A stretch of DNA of 55,983 nucleotides from Fragilaria crotonensis. Its lineage: Eukaryota; Bacillariophyta; Fragilariophyceae; Fragilariales; Fragilariaceae. Positions 22,518-35,250 of this stretch are shown here, piece by piece. The stretch spans positions 1 to 55,983 of the forward strand of contig JAKSYS010000403.1 of the NCBI GenBank assembly GCA_022925895.1. The letters are read 5' to 3'. The first letter of the stretch is position 1, and every line of letters begins with the position of its first letter. A model generated the notes under the pieces. It worked only from the letters and a program-made list of their open reading frames with translations. It did no database searches and was not told the origin of the DNA. The position numbers were made by a program, and so were the translations under genes.

Positions 22518-24343
22518 CTAGCGTCTTTGATTCGTCATCTCGTCAAAGCGGAAATTGTGATCATTCGTGTACTGTCGCATCAAATCGAGGAAGTACTTCT
22601 CGTACCCACTTGCAATTTTGTGATCATCAATCATTGTACGAGTAATGTCGATTTCTTGGAAAAATGTGCAAGGAGCAATGCAACCGGCAATTCCAGATCC
22701 ATCCTTGTACAAATGCACACAAGTGCCCGGAGGGTACAATTCAGGTTTCAGTCTACCGGCTGTCGGTTTCTTTATTGTTGGCTTAACGTACGTTTCCAGC
22801 ATGCTATCGACCACTCTCATGATGGATTGACTGTTTGATTGTGAGAGGAGGTACGGGAAGGTTGCTCGCGCTTCGTCCAGCGCGTGTGCGATGTCACGTC
22901 GAGCATACGGTGTCCAATCATATTCCATAACATCGAGCAGGACATTGGCAATAGTCGCTGCACTCAATCGTGGTACAACATCCGAATCAGCAATCACAGT
23001 TGTGATTTGACTTTCATACTTTTTGGCAAGGTCAGCTGACAGCAGGACGGGCAACCAAAACCAATCACACGAACACTAAAACTATCCATCTGATCGAATT
23101 CAATCCCAGCAATGGACGCTGCTCCGGCTCCCAAACTGTGCCCAACCAATGTTAATTTGATACGTCGCTTTCCAGCGAGGGTTCGCAGTGTTTCCAACAG
23201 CTCCTGATGCTCCGAGACGAGCCATTTGCCACTTTGAAGTATGCCACAATGCGCCTTCCCACCACGATACGGGGCGACATCCACAATGCAATCAGTCATG
23301 ACATCTGTGACTGTCTTGGTTCCCCGTACAACAAAGAAAACTTCCAGATCGTTACTCCAAATTGATTGGTTCTTCTTCAAAGCGATGAAATGGCCTGGTT
23401 TCGAAGGGGTGCTACTCGTGTCGCAGTATACCAACTCCAATGGGTCGACAGCAAGCCTGCAACCTTCAGCGATTTCATCCACGGTATCGGCATAACTCAA
23501 ACGCGACAAGTATAACATATTGTTGAGGTGAGAGACTTGATTGATATCGATTCCCTTATGAAATCTATGCATTCGTCGCTTCCAACTTGGATTCTTCCGT
23601 TCATCTTCTACCTCAAGGTAATAAAAGAGACTGGTTGGGAACAAACCAGCGAGATCCAAATGACCGAATGATTTATCCAATGACTTGGATACTTCCTGTA
23701 CATCATTCGTCATGATTGCCAGGATCTCCATGAAATTCTGCGATTCTGAAAAATCTCCCTTTCCTGTTGACTCCCGAGCTCGAACCACCAACTCTTGAAT
23801 CATTTTCTCCTGTGTTTCACTGTCACCCAAACTCAATTTCGCAAAGGTCTTGGCCATTGAAAAAATATCATTATGGCTTTGCTGTGACTCTTGATTATGG
23901 TTGTCAGTCGTAGCAGTAGTAGTCGTAGACTGCGGCTTACTCTTGGTAAGTCCCTGAAGTATCTTTGATTTCAAAAGCTCGCCATACTTGAATTCACCAC
24001 TGTCCTTTGTTTCATCCTCCTCGTTATTTTCAGTTTCCTTGGTCAGAATTTGTCGTTTGAAGAAATCAACACCATCCAAGGATGCCCACTTTTTCACCAA
24101 ATCATATCGTTCCTCAGGACCATTTGCTCCATCATTCTCCTCCTTTGTCGTCGGCGGTTTGCTACTACTAGTACCACTACTCGACTCTGTACTCGACGTC
24201 GGTATCGATGACTTTCCAGTGTGAACACAGGCGGCGGCTGTCAGAAAGAGAACAGAGAATCGACCGATTCTACTACCAGTAATAGTACGATGCTTCAAGA
24301 CGGACGTTACGTTGTAGCCATGTAATAATAATGCCCGCTGCAT
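22518..24343 (-). CDS. Class 3 lipase (sn1-DAG-lipase-like), one frameshift
   Basis: Alpha/beta-hydrolase lipase of the class 3 type, about 608 aa after correction, starting at the ATG at 24343. A short hydrophobic segment (VLFLTAAACVH, residues 30-41) may anchor it. A long Ser/Thr/Asp/Glu-rich region follows and then the lipase core. I see VFFVVRGTKTVTDVMTD (oxyanion region), the nucleophile elbow VGHSLGAGAAS and GFGCP. After the break comes ADSDVVPRLS, with the likely catalytic Asp as in DAG lipases. DHKIASGY may supply the His. The break is at GGG 23049-23051, where one base seems lost; with it restored the chain reads GFGCPVLLSADLAKKY as in the family. It likely hydrolyses diacylglycerol or membrane galactolipids. 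Confidence 0.85.
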
Positions 24344-25220
24344 TGTCGATTTGTCGTCTTGTCATGTGCAATATACGGAGAGTTGATAGAATACATCGAC
24401 TCCTGTCTGGCACGAAGCAACGCGGTGGCCAAGATGGTCTCACTTGCAGGAACATGCACGTATATACTGTGAGCTACGCTACTGGAATACCATCTACTTG
24501 TACTCGAAGGACTCCGAATACTGTACTGGAGTACCTGGTTCTAGAGTTAGTGTTACATACATTTGCACGCATAGGATATATGATATAGTGATACGGTGAT
24601 GTCACCCCAAACACGACCAAAGATTTTCAGAAGATCCAGCAGTTGGATTCGAAAAATGTTCTTGGTTTGTCCAGTTCACATTTTGCTATGATACAACCAA
24701 TAACACGAGCGAACGACGAATCGACGCGTTCGGAGGGAAGTTGCCTTCCAAAGCCTACTCCAGTACTGTATACTGTTACGCAGAGGTCGAGAGGTTGACC
24801 AGTCTGATTTAACCTTCGCTGCGTGATTCGTCCAGCACTACTACTTTGCATCGGCCCCGGAACTTTGCCTTCCTGTGGCTGTAGCTGTAAGCTGCACTGG
24901 TGGCTCGACTTTTGGGACTTCTGTGAGGGCCTTTTGCTGTCGGACTGGTCTATACAGATGTCGGAGCGTAACGAATGCTCAGCAGCCTAGAGGGGAGTGC
25001 ATGTCGTGAACCAACCCATCACCACTGCAAAGTTCCAGGAAGGAAGCCAGCTATCTCAGGGTGCAGTACACTACTAGTACACTTCAGCCGCTACCCAAGG
25101 AATCTGAGAATTTCGGATGAACTGATGGCAAGAAGTAGGACACCAGTTCTAGTTGCGACTCTCTCCTATCAATGTTTCCTACGCGTTATACTGTATCAGT
25201 CTACAAGAACGCGTACGACT
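24344..25220. other. Intergenic region
   Basis: 877 bp between the lipase start (-) and the G8-protein stop (-). GTAC words at about 24490-24545 (ACTGGAGTACCTGG) and 24758-24780. No gene seen; it contains the lipase promoter. Confidence 0.5.
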
Positions 25221-28200
25221 CTATGACCTCGAACTGCCATCGGCATATCGTTTGATCTTTGGATTGGAACTCAAGCTGCATGTATCGTATCCAGTCTGCA
25301 CGTATCCTGTGGGACACACGTTGGGATCGTACGTCTGTGGTTTCACCGAGCAATAGGCCCCCGAGGAGGGACAATCTGCTTCCAGTAATAAATAGTTACC
25401 ATCCGTGAAGGCCGGAAGCCGAATTTCGTCACGTTCAAATCGTTCCAACGCTACACCGTAGCCATCTCTACCTGTATCATTGTATTTCGGGAGGAAGAAT
25501 CCGGGACGACCCACAAACGACTTTGGCGTTTGGATCACACGCATCGTCAAGACTCCAGCGGAGCTAACATGGTACGTGTTTCCAATGGACGTGCGAACCT
25601 TGGTCACTGAAGACACTTGGCGAAACGTTTCTTTGCAGGTGTACTGAGAAGTGGGTTTGCAATATAAGGCGATGGCGGTGATATTGAATTTGGTACCACG
25701 TGGATAGGCGATGCTCAGGAGCATTGGAGTGCCAGGGTCAACTTCGATCTCGCTAAAGCGAATTGATTTCGGTGCTCCCTTGAATAGCTCTAGCTTCCAT
25801 CCAAAGCCCCCCACTGGACCTGTAATGTCTGCATTCGCGTTAACCGGAAGGCCTGTATCATTTCTGTATCTCCTTCCCAAATGCTTGATACGACCCAAAG
25901 CATCGCACGGGAGGCTATTGCCATTTCCACACTGCGACACACCTGCTTGAGCGTCAAGAGCGCTGTCCCAGTTCATCGAGACACTGCCAAGTCCGCGCTG
26001 AGGACCATTGCCCAGCTTGTAGAACCAAAGTGGTCCTTGCTCGTCAAACACAACTATTGGCAGAGAAAAATCGTGGAGCGTCAGTCGATTTATCAATGAT
26101 GCGCACAAACGCAAACATATCAGATGCACGTACTTTCATCATCAACTTGCCACCACATGCCTGCATCAGAAAATCCAGACGCGATAACGGACCGTTCCCC
26201 AAAGCCTGTGACTGAACCGTCAACATCATACCAGTTTTGCAATCGTCCAGAATTTGAATTTGGTAGATTGGTGGGTCGGAAGTCACGCATTCTGAATCGT
26301 CGTCCGCAGTTCTCAAACGTGACACCTCTTGTCGCTTGCATCACCTCTGGTACGTTCTGGTCGCTAAAGGCCTCCATCGACCAAACTGCAGAATCGGGAA
26401 GGCACCCAATGTCATTTTCATCGCCGCACCCTCTGGTCGAGCCCTGATCATATTGTGCATAGCTTGACGACCTATACCCACAGTTTCGGAATGTTAAATC
26501 ATAGAGAATGTGCTCCTGGTTGGTGTCGTACCACGAGAATCCAAGTGCTGGGATTTGATTGGCGGAGGCAGAACTTGGTAGAACGATTGGGGTTTGACTT
26601 CGGCATGAGGCCAACACGCTGTGAGCTGAGAAACCATCCGTCGCTAGTGCTTGTATTGAGAGACCACAGTCGTGGCATTCCAAGCCAGCGAGGTCAACTC
26701 TACCACCCCACGAGTTCAGTCCGATTCCAGGCGTCAGAAACGCTTTGGTATTCGATACCCGCATCCAAGCTTGTTCCCATTGACTACAAAAGGAGGCACA
26801 TCCAAGTGATGACAGGCATTTATCAACAAGACACGTACTCCGTCTGTTGACCAAATCTCTCCCAGCCTGGTATTCAAGGACTCCGTCGGCGTTGTAGTAC
26901 AGAGACCCACCGAAGTAGAAACCTGCTGCATGCTTCCACCACCAACCAGTCGAATGCGCAGTGTTACCATCGATCACCAATTCTCTGACACTCGAAGGAC
27001 GAAGCTTCACGTTACGACTCAGGCCTATAGGTGCTGGGAGGTTTGGAAACGCAAATCCAGCCCACCCACCTGACGCTGCATTCCCAATGATGTAGTTATG
27101 GACGTTCGTTATGTAGAATGCCGATGCGGCCACATCCGCAGGAAGGTTGAGAGTGCTGCTTTGTTTGTACAAGGGAGTGCTCTGATTAACGCCCTTCGCT
27201 GGCTCGGGGCCAATGATGTGGATGTGAGCACCCAAATTGAACTCAATTCTGTTGTCTTGCTCAATCCCATCCTCGAGATAGTAGCAGAACCCGGAAACGT
27301 CGTATGCAACATTTTCCGACACCTCGATGAAATGTGTGCCATGTACTGATATACAACGGTAAAATGACCTGTGCACCGAAGAATCGCGGAAGTAACAATC
27401 GGAACAATCGCTCCCTAGAAGATGAAAATGCATAGGGTATCGACCCAGGACGTTGGTCTGTCCCATTCGATAGAGCTCTACACCCTCGACATAACCTTTG
27501 CCGCCTTGATGAACAATAATGTGCCCACCATACCCGGTCAACGACTTGTACGGACACGGTATCGCTGCATCGCCGTAGTTCAACAAGCGTTGAACACAAT
27601 TCAGTGGATCAGGATCTGTTGGCTCCGACATCACGCTTCCTTGGATCTTCACGGATCGAGTCAGAAGCCCTACCTCCCCCTGGTATGCACTGTTGGCGAG
27701 ATGTTGATACAGGACGGGCTTGGCAAGAAAAACAGCCGCCCCAACACCTGTTTTCGGGCTAAGGATCACCGTCTTCACAGTTGCTTCTTCGTTCCTATGC
27801 CATTCGCGCGAATCTTTCATTGCAGTCGTCACGAGGATAATTTTCTGTCCTGGTTCCCAGTTCACGCCGTGTTGCAGCATCAGGACAGAATCACCTGGAT
27901 TAACCGTCAAGGCAAGACGGGTCCAGGTGCGGAAGAATCGCTTTCCGTGGAGGCTGATCTGCCCAGTGACTGAGATACCCTTGTACTCTGGTGGAGGAAC
28001 TTTTGTGACTGCTGTACTCGGTCGTGTACCATGAAGGGTGATTGTCACACGGGTCCTTATGCGACAAGTCTCCGATCCCGCTGTCAGCTTTCCATCAACA
28101 GTAATCCCGTACGTGTCAAAGGTGATGCCAGTGGTATTCTCTCCAAAGATGAGCTCTGATGAGGCGGGAATCTTCACAAATGAGAGTTTCCCAATGACTG

Positions 28201-28708
28201 ACCGTCGCACCACAACTCTGGAATTCGTTGGCAGTGTCACGTTCGTCCCAGTTTTCGGAATCGAGCCACCCCACGTAGATGGATTGTGCCAGTCAAGCAG
28301 GCCGCTGTCGAGATGAGGGCAACTCGATTGCGAAGGAAAGCTAGGAGTAGATGGGTCGGGAATGACAACCACCTCATTTGCAGATCCCGCAGAAATGTAA
28401 GGCCCTGACGGGATGCTAACTGGAGTTGTCGTCGGCGCGGTCGCGGCTCGTCTCCGCTCTCCAGTGGCAGCAGGTGACCGAGTTGGAATCTGAGTAGAAC
28501 GCAGCTGGGTGGGATTTCCTTGTAGTCCACGAGCTTCTGCTGTCGCGAGGCGATTGCCTGATTCTCGTTCTGCCGAGACCTTTGTCAAACCTGGATGGTT
28601 TGGATATCCTCGAAGGAGATTGCTGCGTTTATCAAGCTCCTGGTCGCCTTTACAAGTAAACGAGCATAGTAGAACAAGAAGGGCTGGAGCAAACACTTTC
28701 AGAACCAT
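25221..28708 (-). CDS. Secreted G8-domain / parallel beta-helix protein (CEMIP/TMEM2-like)
   Basis: Extracellular protein of 1135 aa in two exons: 28708-26134 and 26053-25221 (donor A|GTACGT, acceptor CCAATAG, phase 1). The first ATG is at 28708, then a signal peptide (MVLKVFAPALLVLLCSF). A Thr/Pro-rich stretch leads to a G8 domain (about 145-270; WHNPSTWGGSIPKTGTNVTL, many conserved Gly). It is followed by a long region rich in asparagine ladders and His (YPMHFHLLG, VHRSFYRCISVHGTH, NVAYDVSGFCYYLEDG), typical of the right-handed beta-helix of CEMIP/KIAA1199, TMEM2 and fibrocystin-like proteins. The C-terminus carries a Cys-rich end. Animal CEMIP and TMEM2 act on hyaluronan, but I cannot infer a substrate here. 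The frame is intact throughout. It probably binds or processes cell-wall polysaccharide. Confidence 0.85.
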
Positions 28709-30846
28709 GGTGGAAGAGTTTTTCAAACCTTAGCTTGGTTGTAATGAGCAGCCTTCTCGTTCCTGTTTCCGACAAGATAATGATATCACATTTTTTGGCA
28801 CTCATTTCATGTAGACTGTTTAACGATGTTCAACTCGAAATTTTTGGTTGCCAATATCACCGATGTCGTCCTAGTAAGAGCATTCTTCGCTGTCAGCTCT
28901 GCATGCGAAATTGTGGAGCATTTTGATCAGTCCCGCTACGTTTGTACTTGTAAGTTATACACATACGTCTTGGCGGTTATTCTTAACCGTAAATGTTTGT
29001 AAATACCATAGGGCAACTTACAATTACATACTGGCAGCACGTCCCACTTGTCGACGGTACAAGTAGTGCGTTAATTGAAACCGTACTCCGAGTCCCAGGT
29101 GGCACGATTACTACAGTCGAGATCTGAGAGCGACGTTATTCACGTTATTAATCGTATAGAGTTTATGTGTGTTTGAGTTTTGAGTTTCCTTTCTGCTTGT
29201 ACAGCACATATACTTAGTGGCTACACACTCACTTCTTAGTTTTGAAGTTTCCCGCAAACCTGGCCGGCTCGGGGTGTTGCGTGGTTCCACGAATCTGCTC
29301 AACCTAAATTTTTTCATTTCATTCACACCCCCGCAAGACGCCAAATCAATTTTACTGTAACATGATACAGTGCCGTATGTCAGTACTTGTTTTTTCGAGC
29401 CTCAGTTGCGCGCATCTCGTTTGTGCTGCTCTATGATACAAAATCGATTTCGTCGGAGCACACGCCATACACGACAGAATCTCATACAACCAAAAAAAAG
29501 CGTTCGGTCAAGTTTTTCTTACCGGACAGCTAATCAGGATTTTCACGTATGTCATAGCGTTACCGGAAAGCAGAAACAGGACTTCGACGAAGGAACGCAG
29601 TTCGCGCATCATTCATGTCGATCGCGGCGTCGCAGTAAGCATTCGTCGATGTTGTCCGCGAAATGTTCAATTCTAGTGTCGATTCGATTTGCTCCCAACA
29701 CACACGCACAAGACAAGTACGTGGCAAGACACATTTGCACATGGCATTCTGGACTGGAGCTTTGGTTTATCAAGCCACCAGTGATGTCACCTCAGTGTCA
29801 GACAATCGAGGGCGGACTCCTGTCTGCTTCTCATTCTCCTTGCCATGCGCCTATACCATCCGAGCCTTAATGACTTGCAGCATTTCACCGATCCACAAGA
29901 GCTCAAAGACAGTGTTCAGAACATACTCTCTAAGTCCTCGAGCAACGACAGCGATCTCACATGGACGGCGATCTTGAGTCCAAGAGGAAATCAACTGACC
30001 ATCTACAGTCACTCGGAGATAAGGGCCGCATCGCCAGACTGGAAGACGAATATCCAGAAGAGCTTGACGCCAATGGCGGTCACTTTTCTTGGCGGCAAAC
30101 TGGTCCAGAAAGCGCGATTGAGTTCTTCCAATTGTGATGCTGGATTCTCTACCCCGTAGTAGCTTGTTGTCACGTCGTCCGGTACTATTAGTTGAGTCTC
30201 TACCAACAGACTCGTAGTAGTTCTCACTTCTCAGTAGTACCGACAAAATAGCATCGATTGCTTCGGCAACAGTGTCGAACGAAAGCGCCAACAACAGTGT
30301 CGTTGTCACGAGAGCGAGACTTTCTCGTGTCGGGTTCAAGGCTTCCACAATGAGATTGCAATTAAGGTGCGAGCCAAACTTGTGATGATGGTGCGGGGTT
30401 ACAATCGGACGACGTGCACCACAAAAGTACGAACTGCGGGATCAATGCCTTCCTTGGTACCTCCACTTATCTGTACGTGGTAGTCGATACATCGTGTACT
30501 AGCAACTGAACAGAACAGATTCCAATGACGATTGCCTTATCTTGTTCTGCAAAAGGCAGACCTCATCGTTTCATGATCATTTTAACGTGCAACCAACAAG
30601 AACCGATCACTCTCAGCTGCCAGCTACTGTCCCGCACCTGGTGGTACGGGGAGTTACAACCTTGAATATTGCGTCTCTGGAGTTGAGTCCACTTCTTGCT
30701 TCGTGACAGAGGTATCCTACCTTGGAGTCAAAAGGTTGTTTCGCTTCCCTTCAACGTTAGCTAGTGGCATTCCTAAGTGATAATCTAGGATTTGACTAAT
30801 AAATTTAACTCTGAATTAGCCCTACTACTATTCATGGAGTGTGAGT
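28709..30846. other. Long intergenic region, no firm gene
   Basis: About 2.1 kb. A 104-codon ATG ORF at 29845-30159 (+) and an overlapping 165-codon frame without an ATG start on the other strand (29851-30348) are the only sizeable frames. Neither resembles a known protein. Only a few GTAC-type words occur. I see no RNA gene and no transposon signature. Confidence 0.45.
29845..30159 (+). CDS. Doubtful ORF, 104 aa, hypothetical
   Basis: ATG-initiated frame MRLYHPSLNDLQHF... of 104 aa, hydrophilic, with no signal peptide, domain or repeat. It overlaps an antisense frame of 165 codons (29851-30348), so one of the two may be an accident of composition. Its codon use is not clearly different from flanking non-coding DNA. 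Listed only because it is the longest ATG frame in a 2-kb gap. Confidence 0.2.
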   Translation: MRLYHPSLNDLQHFTDPQELKDSVQNILSKSSSNDSDLTWTAILSPRGNQLTIYSHSEIRAASPDWKTNIQKSLTPMAVTFLGGKLVQKARLSSSNCDAGFSTP

Positions 30847-33800
30847 TCAAGGGGTGCAACTCGACTTGAATGCATTCGCATCCACAACGGCCTGGTTGGC
30901 AAGGTCGCACTGCGCGGCAGCATCCTTGGCCAAGAATCCATTCAATACCACTGGCGTTGTTGTGACATTACCTCCAAAAGGTTCTCCAGCTGCCTTCCAT
31001 TCTCGACCCAAAAAGCAAGAATCAACGCAACCATTGGAGTCAATCTTCGAGGCGCAGTGGCGCAGACCGTTCATGGGATTTGCAGAATATTCCTGAACAT
31101 AAACCTGATCTCCGACCAAGAACATGTCAATACGCATGTACACACCGATGGTCTTTGACAGAGATTCGGCAATTGTTGTCATGTCGTCAAGTACACACTG
31201 CTTTGGCTTCTTAACGTCGGAGCAGAGGTACATATCCTTTTTCACAGGTCCGGCACGGCGCGCACCAGTACCAAAGTCGATGGCAGTACAGACTGGCTTG
31301 TCCACATCAAAGATTTGTTGATCAGATCCAGAAGGTTCGAAGCAACCGTTAGAGTCAAGACGATTGAAGTCCACATCCATAACAGCGTAGCATGGGCAGT
31401 CAGAGCCACGGTCGATGATAATGTCGATGGCTTGAACTTTACCGTCGACAACATGGAACTTGTATTCGTCGGGGAGCGCGCTTCCTACCAATTCTTCGAC
31501 TATGATCTTCGACGCCTGCCATGCGGCCAGCATCGTTTTGACATCACCGTACGAATAGTATTGATCTGTAAGGAGGTCCTTCAGTGTCAATTCCGCACCA
31601 TTGGACAAACCATCGTTCAGCAGGATGAACACACCCTGGTTAGAGTGAAAGTTGGTGGCCTTGATGACGATTCCTTGTCCAACCGGAAGAGTGAACTTGT
31701 CATCCACACTAACAATGCCGATGGATGGCTGGGCGAGAATGTCCTTGAGAGTGTCGACAGTCGTTGCGCACGCCTTCATCGACGGTGCTGGATATTTCTC
31801 GCCGATAGTCAGGAGATAGCCAGCCACCTTGTCTTCCAGGAAGTGAACCAGTAACTTCCCATCGCGTCGGGCTGGGTGCGGTAGGTAGACGTTCGTTGCT
31901 GGATCAATTGCGGAAACGACTCCGTTGGATCGCAATAGTCAATGGACCTGAATGGCTCGCAAACCGTGCAAGTGTTGCTCGTTTGGATCTCGTTACAAAA
32001 GGCGGAAGTATGGGCCGTCGGCGAGGTGGTCAAAGGAATTGATTTCGATGGACTGGCGCTCGGGGAATCAGAAGCAACCTTGCTCGGCTTCGTGCTCGGG
32101 CTAGGTGAAGGGATGGCGCTTCGGGCGCTGGAGGGATTCTCAGACGGCGCGCTGGTAGGGCTTGAGGACGATTTGACTGAGGGCGCTTCACTTGGTGAAT
32201 CAGAAGCAACCTTGCTCGGCTTCGTGCTCGGGCTCGGGGAAGGGATGGCGCTTCGGGCAGCCGAGGGCTTGTTCGAGGAAGTAACAGAAGGTGTGCTGGT
32301 CGGGGTCGACGACGACAAGACCGAAGGCTTCGCACTTGGTGTTCCAGAGGGAGCCTTGCTCGGAGTCGTACTTGGGCTAGCAGAAGGGATGGCGCTTCGG
32401 GCAACCGAGGGCTTATTCGAAGCAGTGACTGATGGGGTAGCGCTGGGTGTTGACGACGCGGCAGCACTACTTGGTCGCGACGAAACAGTCGGCGACAGGC
32501 TGGGTTGGCCACTGGGATCCCTACTGGGGGATGCAGATGGAGAGCTCGACGGCGCGGCACTTGGATAGTCCTGTGATAACAATATGGTGAGGGTGGGAGT
32601 CTCAGTAGGCACATAGCTGGAGATTAGGACAAGAGTCCAAGGATTACATACCTGCCACTCGACAACGGTCTTCGTGCATGCCTCGTTATTGCTGCTATCC
32701 TTGAAACAGGAGTAAAAGCAGTCAATCTTCGTAGTGCGGTCTGTGGCTGTGTTCGAGTACTGGTAGTTGACACTTCCGGTGGGACCTGTAGTCAGAGTTG
32801 TGACAGTCGAATTGTCGTTGCAGGATTTAATGGTGACTGGAATTCCGCTGAGATCAGTATCACATCCACCCTTCGGTCCAAGTGAAACCACGTGAATGTT
32901 GAAACTAGCATCATGCTCTTGCAACAGGGAGCTCCTAATCAAAGTAGGAGTATCTGATTGAATCGTGAGAACGTTGATCTTCTGACACTCACGCAACCGC
33001 TCCGTCACGCCGGACGTGCTAGCCATGGCTTCCAAGCAAAGGTCCCACTCCCCAGGACCAACCGAGACAGTTCCATGGTAGGTCGTGTCCTTTGGACCTT
33101 CGAAACCGGGATTGTCGGTGTATATAATGGTAGCGCCAAGCTGTTCCACGTCATTGATAAGCACTCTGACTCCGTCCCACGTAGTTTTTTCCAACGTAAC
33201 GAGCAGCTCGGGAAGCTTGGTGACATCAAGCACAACGGTGCAGGTTCCACCAGTGTACTCGGCAATTTGGTAGAGGGTGTCAGGGTCATCACCCGGCTCC
33301 AAGCCATCTGTGTCAATACCATAACAATCCGCAAGGGCGGTAATTGCAAAGGTTTGGAAAACAGCCCCGCCGCAATTGTTCTGCACCAGGTCTTTCACAG
33401 ACTTGCCGCGGTTGGGTTTACCATCCGACACCATGATGACTACAGTCTTGGGGTTATCGTTCGCTGCGAGTCTTACAAGCTCGCATGCCTTTGTAACTCC
33501 AGCTTCATAGTTCGTGAGTCCGCCGGCAACCAATTGGCGCGCAAACTCAACAAAAATGGAGTCCCTCCTACCAGGATTTTGGCTCCAAGGGGAAACAAGA
33601 TGGTCAATTTTAAATCCATCGGTTCCAAACCAAGCTAGTCCCTCGAGATCCACGTTTCCACTCTTGAGGACAGCCTTTTGGATTTCTTCGATGGCCCAAA
33701 TTTCGCAATCAAGAACTTTGTCGAGTTGGGAGTCGACACTTTTGTTGCCGCATTCTCCTTGGAGCTTGATGGTACTACCGGAGACGTCGATAAGGAAGAT

Positions 33801-35164
33801 GTACGACACATCGCCATAAACTGATTTGGCGGCGCCCACACCTGTTACGCAAAAGTAAGCACATGACAGTCAGTTATCATGTCAGTTCGAGCTTGGAACA
33901 ACAATCGTAAGGTCGACTTACCAGATGTGCCAGAGAAGGGAACGTTAACGGTACCCCCAACATTGGCAGCGAACATCTCGCATCTGTCGGGCAACTGGGG
34001 TGCATTTGTGAAGTAAACATTGGTCTCCACTGGCCTCTCTGGCTGCGTCAAAACCTCTGGTTCCCACACGAAACCTTCGGTGGTAGGATCGAAGCAGTAG
34101 TGATGTCCCGGAATTCCAATGCCATCACATCCTGAGATCGTTTCCCACCCACCCCTTGTCCAGCACTTCAAGCCAGCAGCACAGTCCCAATCCGACCAAC
34201 AACCCCAGCGCTTCCCGCTGCAGGCGGGACAACCTTCTGGGGGGCATGTGATATGATTGACGAGCATGCCTGCTGTCGGACGATCTGGGGGCCAAGGGTG
34301 GTCTCGAAGGTAACTTGGCGCACGCGACACCGACGGCTCGGCTGAGATAGTTGGGGAATAAGTTGGGGCTGGCGTCGGCGGTACCGATCCACAGAAACCA
34401 CCTCCAGAAGGAACTTCACTCATAGTGCCCTGGTCGACATCGTCACAACCTAGGACAGACGTGGTTCCGACGTGACAGTAGAGATTAGCCTGGCAATCTT
34501 TATCTTGGAAACAGACCCCTTTTTAAGAAAGAGAGTAAGGCAATGGTCAGAGTTGAAAAGCAAAGGAAAAAGTCCGAGCAGAACGAAAAAATGCAATATA
34601 AAACTTACCGGAGCAACGTGGACACCGGTTTGGTGCCGTACAAAGACCATCGATGACGGGTTCGTGTTGTAGGTCGGATTTGGAGTTGGAGCAGGGGTCG
34701 GGATTGGAGCAGGGGTCGGGGCGTAGGGATACCAACACGAAGGATTCGGATTAAACAGTAGTTATTTCCAGTCCAAGGATACCCCTCACATCCTGGGACA
34801 ACTTCGTTATCCTCGCGGACCCTGCACTTCAACACACCACGGCAATCTTCGTCATTGTAACACCCAATATGACACTGCTCGCACGAATTAGTGTTGGCGC
34901 AGTTACTCCACCAATTGTTGTTAATCTGATTCCAACCATCAGGTCTGTTGGTGGTGACGCATTCCTTCAGGAAAGGGCACATTTAGGTGAGGCATAAGTG
35001 CTCAATGATTTCTACTCGATGACAGTCAATGCACATTTTGAATAAATGGTTGAGCTCCTTACCTGAAGGTATCTCTCTTCACCGGGATCTTCAGCTTGCG
35101 AGAGCACAAGGAAAGCAGCAAGCCAGGAAGCCACAAACAGTACCTTCCAGAAAAGCACCATCAT
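30847..35164 (-). CDS. Secreted VWA / Cys-rich / Pro-Ser protein with TupA-like ATP-grasp end
   Basis: Five exons: 35164-35063, 34964-34609, 34518-33922, 33841-32652 and 32570-30847, about 1323 aa. Exon 1 is a signal peptide (MMVLFWKVLFVASWLAAFLVLSQA). Exons 2 and 3 encode three related Cys-rich modules of the form CPxCSG...C..D.DC...L.C...GC. Exon 4 is a von Willebrand A domain with a MIDAS (DVSGST about residue 370, SDGKPNRG about 491). Exon 5 opens with about 220 residues of PSxSPS repeats, then a domain matching TupA-like ATP-grasp folds: GIVIKATNFHSNQG, EYKFHVVDGKVQAID, YMRIDMFLVGDQVYVQEYSANPMNG. Frame breaks lie at AAA 34753-34755, near 34679 and near 31920-31930, each one base short. 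The last intron (81 bp) is in frame, so its removal is likely but not certain. It is a probable surface adhesin-like protein. An ATP-grasp end on a secreted chain is odd. Confidence 0.75.
32040..32480. repeat. Tandem repeat encoding the Pro/Ser-rich linker
   Basis: Units of about 130-150 bp, clearest at 32065-32130 and 32195-32260, which are nearly identical, with a diverged third at about 32340-32405. They encode the SAIPSPSPSTKPSKVASDSP-type repeats of the VWA protein on the minus strand. The long open frame on the plus strand here is a by-product of this repeat. Confidence 0.75.
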
Positions 35165-35250
35165 CACTCAAATGATTTCTTCAAAGTTGAGATACCAAAC
35201 GTGAGAAGTGTGAGAAGCTCAAATCGGAAATACCCAAACTTTCGCAATCG

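Noticed and set aside
29660..29760. Possible tRNA or other structured RNA
   Set aside because: I could not find a full cloverleaf with GTTCRA-type T loop and acceptor pairing here or elsewhere in the window.
29851..30348. 165-codon frame on the minus strand
   Set aside because: No ATG start (only GTG), no domain, and overlap with a plus-strand ATG frame. Kept only as a comment in the intergenic entry.
31942..32568. 208-codon open frame on the plus strand
   Set aside because: It is antisense to the PS-repeat of the VWA protein. Its Gly/Leu/Ala/Glu-rich translation is what the reverse of TCC/CCA/AGC repeats gives, and it has no ATG-linked domain.
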